NCBI GenBank assembly: GCA_014379625.1
Contig: JACMLJ010000095.1
Coordinates: forward strand, 62,001-126,000
From: Ferruginibacter sp.
GTDB lineage: Bacteria; Bacteroidota; Bacteroidia; Chitinophagales; Chitinophagaceae
Length of the DNA: 64,000 nt
Direction of reading: 5' to 3'
Positions 1-9,549 of the stretch are shown piece after piece; position 1 is the first letter of the stretch, and every line of letters starts with the position of its first letter. A program made the position numbers and the translations under genes. Below the pieces are notes generated by a model. The model did not search any database. It was given only the letters and a program-made list of their open reading frames with translations, and was not told the DNA's origin.

Positions 1-50
1 ACCCAGGGCATAAAATTTTTAAAAGCTATTATCTTTCTTTTTAACAAAAT

Positions 51-78
51 AAAAAGCTGCCGAAAAAATTCAGCAGCT
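51..78 (-). terminator. Rho-independent terminator after rho
   Basis: On the minus strand an 8-bp stem (AGCTGCTG / CGGCAGCT, one G-T pair) encloses an 8-nt loop and is followed by a run of T. It lies about 40 bases past the rho stop codon, so it probably ends the rho transcript. Confidence 0.65.
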
Positions 79-118
79 CTACATATGGTCTTTTCAGTCA
101 ACTAAACAACCAGTCGCT

Positions 119-1768
119 TTATCCGTTCATCGAAGTCAGGAACTCCGCATTGTCTTTCGTACCCTTCATATTCTTCAATAAAGTATTCAATGCTTCTTCA
201 GGATTCATGTCGGCCATGTGTTTGCGCAATACCCACATACGCTGGAAGGTTTCCTTATCGAGCAGTAAATCATCCCTTCTGGTAGAAGAAGCAACGATAT
301 CAATAGCCGGGTAAATACGGCGGTTAGACAATCTCCTGTCTAGTTGCAGTTCCATGTTACCGGTACCTTTAAATTCTTCAAAGATCACTTCGTCCATCTT
401 ACTGCCGGTATCAACCAGTGCCGTTGCGATAATGGTCAATGATCCTCCAAATTCTATCTTACGTGCCGCGCCAAAAAACTGTTTGGGTTTTTGCATTGCA
501 TTTGCTTCCACACCTCCACTCAGCACCTTGCCGCTTGAAGGCGCCACCGTATTATGCGCCCTTGCCAAACGGGTAATACTATCCAGCAGGATCACCACAT
601 CATGACCGCACTCTACCAAACGTTTTGCTTTTTGTAAAGCGATGGTAGACACTTTTACATGTTTTTCGGCCGGTTCATCAAAAGTAGAAGCAATTACCTC
701 TGCCTTAACACTACGCTCCATATCCGTAACTTCTTCCGGCCTTTCATCCACCAACACAATCATCAGGTAACATTCCGGGTGGTTTTCAGCAATTGCATTT
801 GCCAGTTCTTTCAGCAACATGGTCTTACCGGTTTTTGGCTGTGCAACAATCAATCCACGCTGGCCTTTACCAATAGGCGTAAACAGGTCCATTATCCTTG
901 TACTGTAATTATTGGATGTGGTAGTAAGGTTTAATTTTTCAAAAGGAAACAAGGGTGTCAGGTAATCAAACGGTACCCTGTCCCTTACTTCATCCGGGCT
1001 CTTTCCATTTATGGTTTCTACTTTTAATAAGGCAAAATATTTTTCACCTTCTTTCGGCGGACGAACAGATCCATAAACGGTATCGCCTGTTTTTAATCCA
1101 AACAGTTTTATTTGAGAAGGCGACACATAAATATCATCAGGTGAAGATAAATAATTGTAATCGCTGCTTCTTAAAAATCCATATCCGTCCGGCATCATTT
1201 CCAATACACCTTCTCCTAAAATGATACCATCAAACTCAATATTAAATACCTGGTTGTCCCTGCGCTGAAGGTACTGTTTGCCTGCATACTGATTTTGCTG
1301 ATTGTTTTCATTTTGCTGCAATTCCGGTTGCTGCTGCTGTATATCTTCTTCCTGCAGCAAAGATGCTATGGCGGCGGGTATTGTACTTTGTTCATTTGTG
1401 ATGGGTTGCAGTTCTTCATCGTCCTCATCATCTTCAGGTTCTACTTTCTTTACCACCCTTTTTTTATCCAGTGTATGGTCGTTTTTTCTCCCGGGTTTTT
1501 GTTCAGCCCTGGGTTCAGTTTTAGGCTTTTCGGGTATCACTGCAACTTCTTCTGCGACAATGGCGGGAGCAACTTTTAGTGTACGTTTACGTTTCGGTTT
1601 TTCCTCTTCTCCGCTTTTGGTTTCTGCATTCATAATGGATTGATTGTCCAGGATTTTGTAAATAAGGTCCTGTTTATCTATTTTTTTAAAATTGGGAATA
1701 GCAAGCTGTTCTGCAATATCCTGCAACTCAGGAACGAGCATATCGTTCAGTTGTAAAATGTCGTACAT
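119..1768 (-). CDS. rho: Transcription termination factor Rho
   Basis: RNA-dependent hexameric ATPase that ends transcription in the cytoplasm. A Rho N-terminal helical domain covers about residues 4-46, the cold-shock-type RNA-binding domain about 175-250, and the ATPase follows. Walker A (AQPKTGKT) is at 309-316, Walker B (VILLDS) at 392-397, the Q-loop region near 411-424 and the R-loop (KGTGNMEL) near 467. At 549 residues it is longer than the roughly 420-residue enterobacterial protein. The excess is an insertion at about 47-170 that is rich in Lys, acidic residues and Gln, as is common in Bacteroidota Rho. All core motifs are intact. It stands alone, with a hairpin terminator downstream. 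The start at 1768 begins directly with the Rho N domain. Confidence 0.97.
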   Translation of the reverse strand: MYDILQLNDMLVPELQDIAEQLAIPNFKKIDKQDLIYKILDNQSIMNAETKSGEEEKPKRKRTLKVAPAIVAEEVAVIPEKPKTEPRAEQKPGRKNDHTLDKKRVVKKVEPEDDEDDEELQPITNEQSTIPAAIASLLQEEDIQQQQPELQQNENNQQNQYAGKQYLQRRDNQVFNIEFDGIILGEGVLEMMPDGYGFLRSSDYNYLSSPDDIYVSPSQIKLFGLKTGDTVYGSVRPPKEGEKYFALLKVETINGKSPDEVRDRVPFDYLTPLFPFEKLNLTTTSNNYSTRIMDLFTPIGKGQRGLIVAQPKTGKTMLLKELANAIAENHPECYLMIVLVDERPEEVTDMERSVKAEVIASTFDEPAEKHVKVSTIALQKAKRLVECGHDVVILLDSITRLARAHNTVAPSSGKVLSGGVEANAMQKPKQFFGAARKIEFGGSLTIIATALVDTGSKMDEVIFEEFKGTGNMELQLDRRLSNRRIYPAIDIVASSTRRDDLLLDKETFQRMWVLRKHMADMNPEEALNTLLKNMKGTKDNAEFLTSMNG

Positions 1769-2220
1769 AAGAAAGTGAAAATGATTTTTTTCAAAAAATC
1801 TAGTCTTAAAAATCTGAAAAGTAATTGAGAATAAGTATTAATGGAATGGGACTGTCTGATGCAGTGAATGAATGGAAAGACCTTATCAGCAATATTCCAC
1901 TGCAATATTACGCCGTTTTTTATTAAAAATATAATTTTTTTGTTTAAACTCTCCTGCCTTATTTAACGGATAGAACAGCTTGCCGGTCTCCGCAATCACC
2001 CTCCCATTGTGCAATTGTTCAAATGAAATACAGCTATGAATTTTTTAAAACGACAAAAAAAGAATTGCTTTTAATTGGGTACGAGTCACAATAAAAAGAG
2101 GCGTAAACTGATCATTGGTTCATGGCTCAACAATCCATATAAGTATTTGTTCTGTTGATTTATTTTTAATGTGTTATTTTATTTCATTATACAGGTTTTG
2201 GTGATCTATAGGGCCCTCGC
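1769..2220. other. Intergenic region, no gene seen
   Basis: This is the spacer between the rho start and the end of the dehydrogenase gene. It is AT-rich with no open frame of convincing composition. It should hold the rho promoter and leader, but no clear TAnnTTTG site was picked out. Confidence 0.4.
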
Positions 2221-3204
2221 TTACATCACCCGATTTTTAAGGGTATTTCCCGCCTGAAAATCATCCACATTTTGCATGGTGATCCGGGCAATCTGTGTGA
2301 GCGCTTCTTCTGTAAAAAATCCCTGGTGAGCTGTAATCAATACATTGGGAAAACTGATCAGGCGCATGATGTCATCGTCCTGGATTATGTTCTCTGAAAG
2401 GTCATTAAAGAATAATTTTTGTTCCTGTTCATACACATCTAATCCCAGGTAACCTATATGCCCCGTTTTTAATCCGCCAATAGCAGCAATGGTATCAATC
2501 AGAGCGCCGCGACTGGTATTGATTATCATCACTCCCTCCTTCATCATTGCAATAGTTTGTTCATTGATAATATGACTGGTTTGCTCATTTAAAGGGCAAT
2601 GCAGTGAAATGATATCGGCCTGTTGAAAAATATCGGTCAACGGCAAATATTCTACTCCTTTCGCGGCCGTTGGCTGATGCGCTACCAGGTCGAAAGCCAG
2701 TACCCTGCAGCCAAAGCCCAGCATAATCTCGCAAAAAACCTGTCCGATTTTTCCGGTGCCGATCACCCCCACCGTTTTACCATATAAGTCAAAACCAGTT
2801 AGCCTTTCCAACGAAAAATTTCCTTCCCTTACCCGGTTATATGCTTTATGTGTTTTACGATTAAGTGTTAAGATCAGCGCTACTGCATGTTCTGCAACAG
2901 CATAAGGAGAATAATCCGGGACCCTCACCACCGAAATGCTATTTTCTTTAGCGGCGACCAGGTTCACATTGTTAAAACCAGCGCACCGTAAAGCGATGAG
3001 TTGCACTCCTGCTTTTTTTAATTCACCGATAACATTTGCACTTAGTTTATCATTTACAAAAACACAAACAGCGGTGCAACCGGCGGCCAGGTTAACAGTT
3101 TGGTGGGTAAGCCTTGCTTCAAAATATATTATTTCATGGGTGGTTGGGTTGCGGTCGAAAAACTCCCTGTCATATGATTTTGTGGAGAAGAAGGCTATTT
3201 TCAT
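2221..3204 (-). CDS. ldhA: D-lactate dehydrogenase (LdhA-type 2-hydroxyacid dehydrogenase)
   Basis: NAD-dependent D-2-hydroxyacid dehydrogenase, most like the fermentative D-lactate dehydrogenase that reduces pyruvate to D-lactate in the cytoplasm. The N-terminal catalytic half carries the typical ALRCAGFNNV stretch at about 71-80. The NAD-binding Rossmann motif GTGKIG is at 149-154. The catalytic set is visible as Arg232 (NTSRG), a Glu in the GLDVYEQE segment near 259-261, and His293 (TAHQG). Length (327) fits E. coli LdhA (329). It is transcribed divergently from asnS. A TACCTTCG box only 5 bases ahead of the ATG suggests a very short or absent leader. Substrate specificity within the family is inferred from overall resemblance. 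Confidence 0.9.
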   Translation of the reverse strand: MKIAFFSTKSYDREFFDRNPTTHEIIYFEARLTHQTVNLAAGCTAVCVFVNDKLSANVIGELKKAGVQLIALRCAGFNNVNLVAAKENSISVVRVPDYSPYAVAEHAVALILTLNRKTHKAYNRVREGNFSLERLTGFDLYGKTVGVIGTGKIGQVFCEIMLGFGCRVLAFDLVAHQPTAAKGVEYLPLTDIFQQADIISLHCPLNEQTSHIINEQTIAMMKEGVMIINTSRGALIDTIAAIGGLKTGHIGYLGLDVYEQEQKLFFNDLSENIIQDDDIMRLISFPNVLITAHQGFFTEEALTQIARITMQNVDDFQAGNTLKNRVM

Positions 3205-3208
3205 TCTG

Positions 3209-3216
3209 CGAAGGTA
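3209..3216 (-). promoter_or_regulatory. Candidate -7 box for ldhA (TACCTTCG)
   Basis: Read on the minus strand this is TACCTTCG, one mismatch from the Bacteroidota -7 consensus TAnnTTTG. It ends only 4 bases before the ldhA ATG, so transcription would begin at or next to the start codon. The same box at the same spacing precedes uvrD (53089-53096). No clear -33 TTTG was found. Confidence 0.4.
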
Positions 3217-3305
3217 GCCAAACTGCGTATTTGGAAAAAAGAAATGGGTAATTCACTAATTCAAAAAAATCAGGCATCAAAAAATCAGCGCAGGCATTTG
3301 CTGGT

Positions 3306-3313
3306 TATCTTTG
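3306..3313 (+). promoter_or_regulatory. Candidate -7 box for asnS (TATCTTTG)
   Basis: TATCTTTG is a full match to the Bacteroidota sigma-70-type -7 consensus TAnnTTTG, placed 20 bases before the asnS ATG and giving a short leader. A convincing -33 element was not found. Confidence 0.55.
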
Positions 3314-3332
3314 CGTCCTTAAAATCAGGATT

Positions 3333-4775
3333 ATGTTTAACAAAAGAATGAGGATAAAAGCATTGCTGGCCAACGAAGCCGCCAACTACCAGGTAACGGT
3401 TATGGGGTGGGTAAGAACCTTCCGTAACAACCAGTTTATTGCCCTGAATGATGGCAGCACCAACAATAATTTACAGGTAGTAGCTACCCTCGGCCTTTTT
3501 GATGAACGAATGCTTAAACGTATTACTACAGGCGCTTGTATAAAAGTTGCAGGCGAAGTAATTACTTCATTGGGTAAAGGACAAAAAGTAGAATTAAAAG
3601 CTACCTCTATTGAAATACTGGGTGACAGTGATGCGGAAAAATTTCCTTTACAACCCAAAAGGCACAGCCTTGAATTTTTAAGAGAGATCGCTCACCTGCG
3701 ATTTAAGACAAATACATTCGGTTCTGTTTTCAGGGTACGCCATTCGCTGGCTTATGCTGTTCATAAATTTTTTAATGATAAAGGGTTTGTGTATTTGCAT
3801 ACACCTATCATTACCGCCAGTGATGCGGAGGGCGCAGGAGAAATGTTTAAAGTAACCTGCCTGCCCCTGGATGGCACAGCTCCCAAAAATGAAGATGGTA
3901 CAGTTAATTATAAAGAAGATTTTTTTGGTCGCAGTACCAACCTAACGGTTAGCGGCCAGTTAGAAGGTGAGTTAGCTGCAATGGCATTCAGTGATATTTA
4001 TACTTTCGGACCCACTTTTCGCGCAGAGAACAGTAACACCACCCGTCACCTTGCGGAGTTTTGGATGATTGAACCGGAAGTGGCTTTCAATGACCTGGAA
4101 GACAATATGAACCTTGCGGAAGAATTCATTAAGTTTATCATAAAACATGCGATGGATAATAACCGGGAAGATATTGAATTTTTAGCCCAACGGTTAGACG
4201 AAGAAGAAAAACAAAAACCGCAAAATGAAAGAAATGAAATGGGCCTGGTAGAAAAACTGGATTTTGTAGTGAACAATGATTTTGAGCGTTTAACTTATAC
4301 GGAAGCGATTGAAATTTTAATGGAAAGCAATCACAATAAGAAGAAGAAATTTCAATACCTGATCGAGGGCTGGGGATCCGACCTGCATAGTGAACATGAA
4401 CGTTACCTGGTGGAAAAGCATTTTAAAAGACCCGTCATATTAATTAACTATCCAAAAGACATCAAGTCGTTTTACATGCGCATGAATGATGATGGCAAAA
4501 CGGTTGCAGCAATGGATATACTGGCCCCGGGCATAGGCGAAATTGTGGGTGGTTCCCAACGGGAAGAGCGGCTTGACAAATTAACCCGGCGCATGAATGA
4601 AATGAATATTCCCGCGGAAGACCTGAACTGGTATCTCGATACAAGAAGATTTGGTTCCTGCCCGCATGCAGGCTTTGGATTAGGGTTTGAAAGATTGGTA
4701 CAATTTGTAACCGGAATGGGAAATATAAGGGATGTGATACCTTTTCCGAGGTACCCAAAAAGCGCGGAGTTTTAA
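3333..4775 (+). CDS. asnS: Asparagine--tRNA ligase
   Basis: Class IIb aminoacyl-tRNA synthetase that charges tRNA-Asn. The N-terminal OB-fold anticodon-binding domain covers roughly residues 1-120 ([20 protein letters not shown]) and the class II catalytic core follows. Motif 2 is seen as the [20 protein letters not shown] segment, and motif 3 as the [12 protein letters not shown] stretch at the C-terminus. PHAGFGLG and the closing IPFPRYP are characteristic of AsnRS. Length 480 is close to the usual 460-480. It has its own promoter-like site and is followed by two small plus-strand genes that look unrelated. No anomalies. Confidence 0.97.
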   Translation: MFNKRMRIKALLANEAANYQVTVMGWVRTFRNNQFIALNDGSTNNNLQVVATLGLFDERMLKRITTGACIKVAGEVITSLGKGQKVELKATSIEILGDSDAEKFPLQPKRHSLEFLREIAHLRFKTNTFGSVFRVRHSLAYAVHKFFNDKGFVYLHTPIITASDAEGAGEMFKVTCLPLDGTAPKNEDGTVNYKEDFFGRSTNLTVSGQLEGELAAMAFSDIYTFGPTFRAENSNTTRHLAEFWMIEPEVAFNDLEDNMNLAEEFIKFIIKHAMDNNREDIEFLAQRLDEEEKQKPQNERNEMGLVEKLDFVVNNDFERLTYTEAIEILMESNHNKKKKFQYLIEGWGSDLHSEHERYLVEKHFKRPVILINYPKDIKSFYMRMNDDGKTVAAMDILAPGIGEIVGGSQREERLDKLTRRMNEMNIPAEDLNWYLDTRRFGSCPHAGFGLGFERLVQFVTGMGNIRDVIPFPRYPKSAEF

Positions 4776-4862
4776 GACTTTTAATTGTAACATATCCCGG
4801 CTTAAAATGAAGAACAACTACCACCACAGGCTAAAAAAATAAACTTTAATTTAATTTGTATA

Positions 4863-5222
4863 ATGAGATTAGTTATATTGTTTTTGATTAGTTTTTACGG
4901 GTTTACAACAGTTGCTCAAAACAGCAAATCCGATACGGCTAAACGACCTGCAGATACAAAGATACAAGTAGTTGAAGCTGCCTGCGGTCAATGTAAATTT
5001 GGCTTACCCGGAAAAAGTTGCGACCTGGCGATCCGCATCAATGGCCAATCCTATTTTGTAGACGGAACCAATATCAATTCACATGGAGATGCCCATGCAC
5101 CAGATGGTTTTTGCAATGCAACCCGGAAAGCTGAGGTTCGTGGGGCAATAACAGGCAAGCGTTTTAAAGCCAGTTACTTTAAGCTTCTCCCCGATCTATC
5201 TAAAAAACCTGAAGGCAACTAA
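4863..5222 (+). CDS. Secreted small Cys-containing protein (DUF6370-like)
   Basis: A 119-residue protein with a classical signal peptide at about 1-19 (cleavage after VAQ), so probably periplasmic. The mature part has a CGQC pair followed by a third and a later fourth Cys (GKSCDL, GFCNATRK) and ends in a short KLLPDL segment. This matches my memory of the DUF6370 family of Bacteroidota, whose function is unknown; a redox or metal role would be inference from the CxxC only. The start at 4863 is the only one that gives the signal peptide. It lies 87 bases after asnS and may be co-transcribed. Confidence 0.75.
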   Translation: MRLVILFLISFYGFTTVAQNSKSDTAKRPADTKIQVVEAACGQCKFGLPGKSCDLAIRINGQSYFVDGTNINSHGDAHAPDGFCNATRKAEVRGAITGKRFKASYFKLLPDLSKKPEGN

Positions 5223-5359
5223 CAAAAGCTTTTATCAACCCTTTATCTTATTTAATAATTAGTACTGATCCCGAAGTTACAAGTCCTTAACCAGTTATTT
5301 GATTATTGGCCGGGGCACTATTGGGTTACAATTTGCAGTTTAATCTTTAATTTAAAAAT

Positions 5360-6085
5360 ATGTATTTTCCCCTCCTTAAAATCAATATTTTTTTGGATAT
5401 TGACTGGCGGTCTTTTTTGCTCGGTACTGAAAAATGGACCTTCCTTCCGGAAGTGGCCGTACGGTCTTTATTAATGTTTCTCATCATTCTTTTGGGCCTG
5501 CGCCTGCTGGGTAAGCGAAGCGTTACGCAATTGTCGGTTTTTGAACTGGGCGTAATCATCGGACTTGGCTCAGCTGCCGGAGATCCAATGTTTTACAAAG
5601 ATGTAGGCCTGTTGCAAGGGGTTGTGGTATTTGCTGTGGTGATATCACTAAGCCGGTTTATGACCTTTTTGATCAACCGGAGCGAAAAGATAGAGAAAGT
5701 GCTCGAAGGCGAACCGGTTTACCTGGCGGAGGAAGGCAAATTGAATTTTGTGAATTTGCAAAAAGAGCCGATAGCTTATGAAGAGTTTTTTGCGCTGCTG
5801 CGCCAGCACAATGTCTACCACCTCGGACAGGTGCAAATAGCCATCATTGAAACCAATGGCATGATCAGCCTGTATTATTTCCCCGATGAAGAGGTTCGAT
5901 GGGGCTTGCCTGTGTTGCCGCACCTGTATGACAAAAAACTAACACAATTGACGGGGGGCCGTGTATATGCCTGCACCTATTGCGGGCAGGTGGAGGAAAT
6001 AAAAGCCGATAAGCAGGAACAGTTTTGCCTTGTTTGTGGTAAAAAAGAATGGGTAGAAGCCAGCAATAACCGCCGTATCCCCTGA
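5360..6085 (+). CDS. DUF421 membrane protein with C-terminal zinc ribbon
   Basis: YetF/DUF421-family inner-membrane protein of 241 residues. Hydrophobic segments lie near 32-50, 60-75 and 84-104. GLRLLGKRSVTQLSVFELGV is the family signature, and the soluble DUF421 domain follows at about 105-190. The C-terminus adds two CxxC pairs (Cys205/208 and Cys223/226) spaced like a zinc ribbon, an extension not part of the minimal family. The cellular role is not established for most members; some are linked to spore or envelope stress. It probably has its own transcript, since 137 bases separate it from the upstream gene. Confidence 0.85.
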   Translation: MYFPLLKINIFLDIDWRSFLLGTEKWTFLPEVAVRSLLMFLIILLGLRLLGKRSVTQLSVFELGVIIGLGSAAGDPMFYKDVGLLQGVVVFAVVISLSRFMTFLINRSEKIEKVLEGEPVYLAEEGKLNFVNLQKEPIAYEEFFALLRQHNVYHLGQVQIAIIETNGMISLYYFPDEEVRWGLPVLPHLYDKKLTQLTGGRVYACTYCGQVEEIKADKQEQFCLVCGKKEWVEASNNRRIP

Positions 6086-6401
6086 AAGTCGTAGTATCCC
6101 TCCTCCCGCCGGGTGATACCGGGAAAATCATTAAAAAAATTCAAAATTATTCCTGCTCCCTGCGATTTCTATCAGGCCAGTCGTTTTTCTTTCATTTTTG
6201 GAACTTTATAAACTGTCCCTGTCTGCATAAAGCGGCTTTACAAATGCTCAATAACCACGAAATTTAATGGTGGCGCTGAGAACAAATAAAGCTGGAATTT
6301 CTGTTTGCCGGAATAAAGAGTTGTAATTATTTTTTGATGTATTGCCCGAGGCTATTTTTTTTTTTATCTTAACCGAAAATTTATTAACCCATAGTACAAA
6401 G

Positions 6402-6851
6402 ATGAAAAGTTTATTTGACACCAGTACCTACAACGAAGTGATAATGCGACTGAACAACTTAACCCCGCAATCGCAAAGGAAATGGGGCAAAATGGATGTT
6501 GCACAAATGCTGGCGCACAGCATTGAGGCATTTAAAGTGCCGCTGAGCAAAAAGAAATTGCCGCGTGTGTTTATTGGACGACTGCTGGGTTGGATCATTA
6601 AATCGAAACTGTACAATGATATCCCCTGGAAGCAAAACCTGCCTACTTCTCCTGCCTTTATTATAAAAGACCAACGAATTTTTGAAACAGAGAAAAAGAA
6701 ACTCTACGAACTGATCGAAGCATTTTATACAACCGGGCCGGATGGGATAAGCAAGCACCCGCATCCTTTTTTTGGCAGCTTCACTTCCGACCAGTGGGGT
6801 AAAAGCATGTATAAACATTTAGACCATCATTTTCAACAGTTTGGGGTTTAA
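6402..6851 (+). CDS. DUF1569 (DinB-like) protein
   Basis: A soluble 149-residue protein with the helical pattern of the DUF1569/DinB-like fold. It has MDVAQMLAHSIEAF near the N-terminus, HPFFGSFTSDQWGKSMYKHLDHHF at the C-terminus, and conserved His residues that in DinB-like proteins ligate metal. The start at 6402 (MKSLFD) is chosen over an in-frame ATG 60 bases upstream because the extra stretch is hydrophobic and T-rich and unlike the family. The specific reaction is unknown. It converges tail to tail with the universal stress protein gene (4-base gap). Confidence 0.8.
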   Translation: MKSLFDTSTYNEVIMRLNNLTPQSQRKWGKMDVAQMLAHSIEAFKVPLSKKKLPRVFIGRLLGWIIKSKLYNDIPWKQNLPTSPAFIIKDQRIFETEKKKLYELIEAFYTTGPDGISKHPHPFFGSFTSDQWGKSMYKHLDHHFQQFGV

Positions 6852-6855
6852 TCCA

Positions 6856-7680
6856 TCATTCGTGAATACACAATACCGGTATATGCGTGTGGTACACCAG
6901 TTCTTTAGTGTGACTGCGCCGGAATACCTTTTCAAGTAACTTATGTTTTTTAGGTATTACCACCAGCCAGTCGAGTTTCGACTTATCGATAAACCAATTT
7001 ATACCATCTGTTATTTCGCCTGCCTCAATGGAATGAAACTCTGCTTTTGTATCTCTTAACAGGTTATTCATTAACAAACTTTCGTTTGCCTTACCGGGAT
7101 TTGGGTTATTGTTATTATGATCTACATTCATCACATGTAACTCCGCGTGAAAATCAGTAACGATCTTTTTGAGTAAGGTCACCGGGGTTGTTTTCTCTAT
7201 CTCCCGGTAATCGCAGGCAAAACCAATTTTCCTGACGGGTATAAATTCGGCTTTGGGTGGCACTACCAGGATCGGGTAGTATAAATTATATACTGTTTTG
7301 ATGGTATTGCTACCAACAATCAGCCGCGTGAGGGCATTTTTGCCCGAAAGCCCCATTACCACCATATCAGGTTTCAGCTCATCACATAAATTATTTAAAC
7401 CCAACTGCAGCACATTCATTTCGGCCCTTGTGTTGATGGTGATGGTGCGCCGGAGTTTATTTTGTGTATTTTCTTTCAAAACATCCAGTTCGTGCACTGC
7501 TGCTTTTTGCATTTCGGCAATGTCTACTACCGGGTAGGCAAATTCACTTAAGGCAATGGGTATCTGGTAAGCATGGTATAGCCATATCTCCGCTCCGTAA
7601 AATGCAGCCAGGTTACCTGCAAATTCAGCAGCATTGGTTGACGTGGTGGAAAAATCCACCGGAACGATGATGATTTTCAT
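6856..7680 (-). CDS. Universal stress protein, tandem UspA domains
   Basis: A cytoplasmic protein of two UspA repeats. The first repeat starts MKIIIVPVDFS and carries the ATP-binding signature G-x2-G-x9-G-S (GLSG...VGSN). The second (from about 150) ends LDWLVVIPKKH...IPVLCIHE and lacks that glycine motif, so only the first half is likely to bind nucleotide. An upstream in-frame ATG at 7698 would add six residues (MSKSFN); 7680 is preferred because the beta-strand of UspA starts there. Likely a stress- or energy-responsive protein. It stands alone. Confidence 0.88.
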   Translation of the reverse strand: MKIIIVPVDFSTTSTNAAEFAGNLAAFYGAEIWLYHAYQIPIALSEFAYPVVDIAEMQKAAVHELDVLKENTQNKLRRTITINTRAEMNVLQLGLNNLCDELKPDMVVMGLSGKNALTRLIVGSNTIKTVYNLYYPILVVPPKAEFIPVRKIGFACDYREIEKTTPVTLLKKIVTDFHAELHVMNVDHNNNNPNPGKANESLLMNNLLRDTKAEFHSIEAGEITDGINWFIDKSKLDWLVVIPKKHKLLEKVFRRSHTKELVYHTHIPVLCIHE

Positions 7681-7909
7681 ATTGAAGCTTTTAGACATCC
7701 AATATAGTTTAAAAAGAGCATCGCAATTATGACTTCCGTCAGTATAATAAATGATTTTTATGCTTTCATATCTTATAAGCTACACCGTTTTTAATCAGCT
7801 GAAAAAAGAAAGCCATTGCAAAAGCTATAGTACTTTTTAAAGTTCCCTGTTTATTTTTACACACTACAAAAACAGTGGCCGACAGCAGTATTGCCCTCCC
7901 GAAATTTCA

Positions 7910-9058
7910 TCAAAGTTTTATTAACCGGTTTACCGCGGCTTCCAGTGTAGCTTCTTTTTTTACAAAGCAAAATCGCAGAACTTTATCCTCCTTGCCATCC
8001 GCATAAAAAGCCGAAACCGGAATGGTGGCCACCCCATATTCCTTAGTAAGCCTGGTGGCAAAATCTTTCTCCCGCTCTTCAGTAATACCCTCATAACTGT
8101 ACAACTGGAAATAACTTCCATAGGAAGGCAATGCCTTAAATTTTGTTTGCCCCATGAGCTGTTGAAAATAATCTCTTTTTTGTTGTAACTGGGTACCCAG
8201 TTGCTGGTAGGGTTCTTTTTGCTGTATATAATCAGCCAGCGCAAATTGTAGCGGGGTATTGCACGAAAAACAATTGAACTGGTGGACTTTTCTAAACTCC
8301 TTCATCATGGCAGCAGGAGCCACACAATAGCCCATTTTCCACCCGGTGCAATGATAGGTTTTACCAAAAGAAAAACACACAAAACTTCTCTCCAGTAAAT
8401 CGGGGTAACGCAATATGCTTTCATGCCGCTTATTATCAAATATCAAATGTTCATACACTTCATCGCTCAGTATAAATATTCCCGTACCTTTTACTATGCT
8501 TCGCAATTGTTCCATATCATCTGCGCCCAGGATACTACCCGTAGGGTTATGCGGCGAATTGAGCATAATCATTTTTGTTTTAGCAGATACTTTTTGTTTC
8601 ACCAGGTTCCAGTCAATTGCATAACCCGGATAAATAAGTGGAATTAAAACAGGTACCGCGCCATTTATTTCTATATTGGGTATATAGCTGTCATAAGCCG
8701 GCTCAAATACAATCACTTCATCGCCCGGTTGCAGCACGGTGGTAAGTGCTGTATAAATAGCGTATGTACCACCGGGGGTAATCGTAATCTCACTTTCCCC
8801 ATTTACCCTCGCAGCATACAGCCGTTCTATCTTTTCGGCTAACCTTTCCCGTAATAAAGCAAGGCCGTTCATGTGTGCATACTGGTTATGCCCTTTTTGC
8901 ATCGCGGTATTTACCAATGCAACCAGTTCTTCATTCATCATAAAATCGGGGAACCCCTGGCCAAGATTAATGGCCTGGTACTCTGCTGCCAAAGCGCTCA
9001 TCACGGTAAAGATGGTGGTGCCAATATTGGGAAGCTTAGTTTGTATAACAGGTTTCAA
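7910..9058 (-). CDS. Methionine aminotransferase (YbdL-type, class I/II PLP)
   Basis: Fold-type I PLP aminotransferase of 382 residues, closest in feel to methionine/kynurenine aminotransferases (YbdL). GQGFPDF near 34-40 is typical of this branch. PLP contacts are visible: Asn171 (NSPHNPTG), Asp199 with Tyr202 (LSDEVYEH) and the Schiff-base Lys233 (SFGKTYHCTGWKMGY). TGWKMGY carries the neighbouring phosphate-binding residues. It would move the amino group between methionine or aromatic amino acids and 2-oxo acids, for example in methionine salvage. No methionine-cycle genes adjoin it, and no SAM riboswitch was recognised upstream. Confidence 0.9.
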   Translation of the reverse strand: MKPVIQTKLPNIGTTIFTVMSALAAEYQAINLGQGFPDFMMNEELVALVNTAMQKGHNQYAHMNGLALLRERLAEKIERLYAARVNGESEITITPGGTYAIYTALTTVLQPGDEVIVFEPAYDSYIPNIEINGAVPVLIPLIYPGYAIDWNLVKQKVSAKTKMIMLNSPHNPTGSILGADDMEQLRSIVKGTGIFILSDEVYEHLIFDNKRHESILRYPDLLERSFVCFSFGKTYHCTGWKMGYCVAPAAMMKEFRKVHQFNCFSCNTPLQFALADYIQQKEPYQQLGTQLQQKRDYFQQLMGQTKFKALPSYGSYFQLYSYEGITEEREKDFATRLTKEYGVATIPVSAFYADGKEDKVLRFCFVKKEATLEAAVNRLIKL

Positions 9059-9549
9059 AATAAATAGAATTAAAATGAAATGCTTTCTGTCATGATTGTT
9101 ACTATTAAAGTTGAAGGATGCCTTTGAGTTGACAGATCATACTGTAAAATATCTTTTTTGCAGATCATAAACAGGTATAATTTACCTACCTGCCGATCAG
9201 AGAAAAATAAATTACACCGTACATTTGGATATATAGCTTTCTGGCAGGGTGTTACTGAATGAAACACTAATAAACGATCAACCGAATGCCATCACCCATA
9301 GTAATAAATATTGATCTGCCAGTTTCGGACTGCGCTAAAACCCGAATAAATGACACAGCCGGGCAGGTTTAACCGGGAGGTTAATGCCTGTCTCAAAAAA
9401 TTAAAACGACTAATAAAAAACGGCGAACCAAAATTAATGCTGATATTAATCCCTTTCAATAATGGTAAAATCAACAGCTTTAAAAGAAATATCGTGCATC
9501 TGGTACACTAACCATTCAGGTTAGCCGATGCGGCGGAAAAAAGGGGACT
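9059..9549. other. Intergenic region, no gene seen
   Basis: This is the spacer between two minus-strand genes, the aminotransferase start and the manC stop. Short open frames on both strands have no recognisable content. No hairpin with a T-run or clear promoter box stood out. Confidence 0.35.

Noticed and set aside
1295-1643. Plus-strand open frame rich in Ser and Cys opposite rho
   Set aside because: It is the antisense of the low-complexity Rho insertion; composition is that of a complementary-strand frame.
9059-9549. SAM riboswitch upstream of the aminotransferase
   Set aside because: No paired arms matching a known SAM aptamer were recognised in this spacer.
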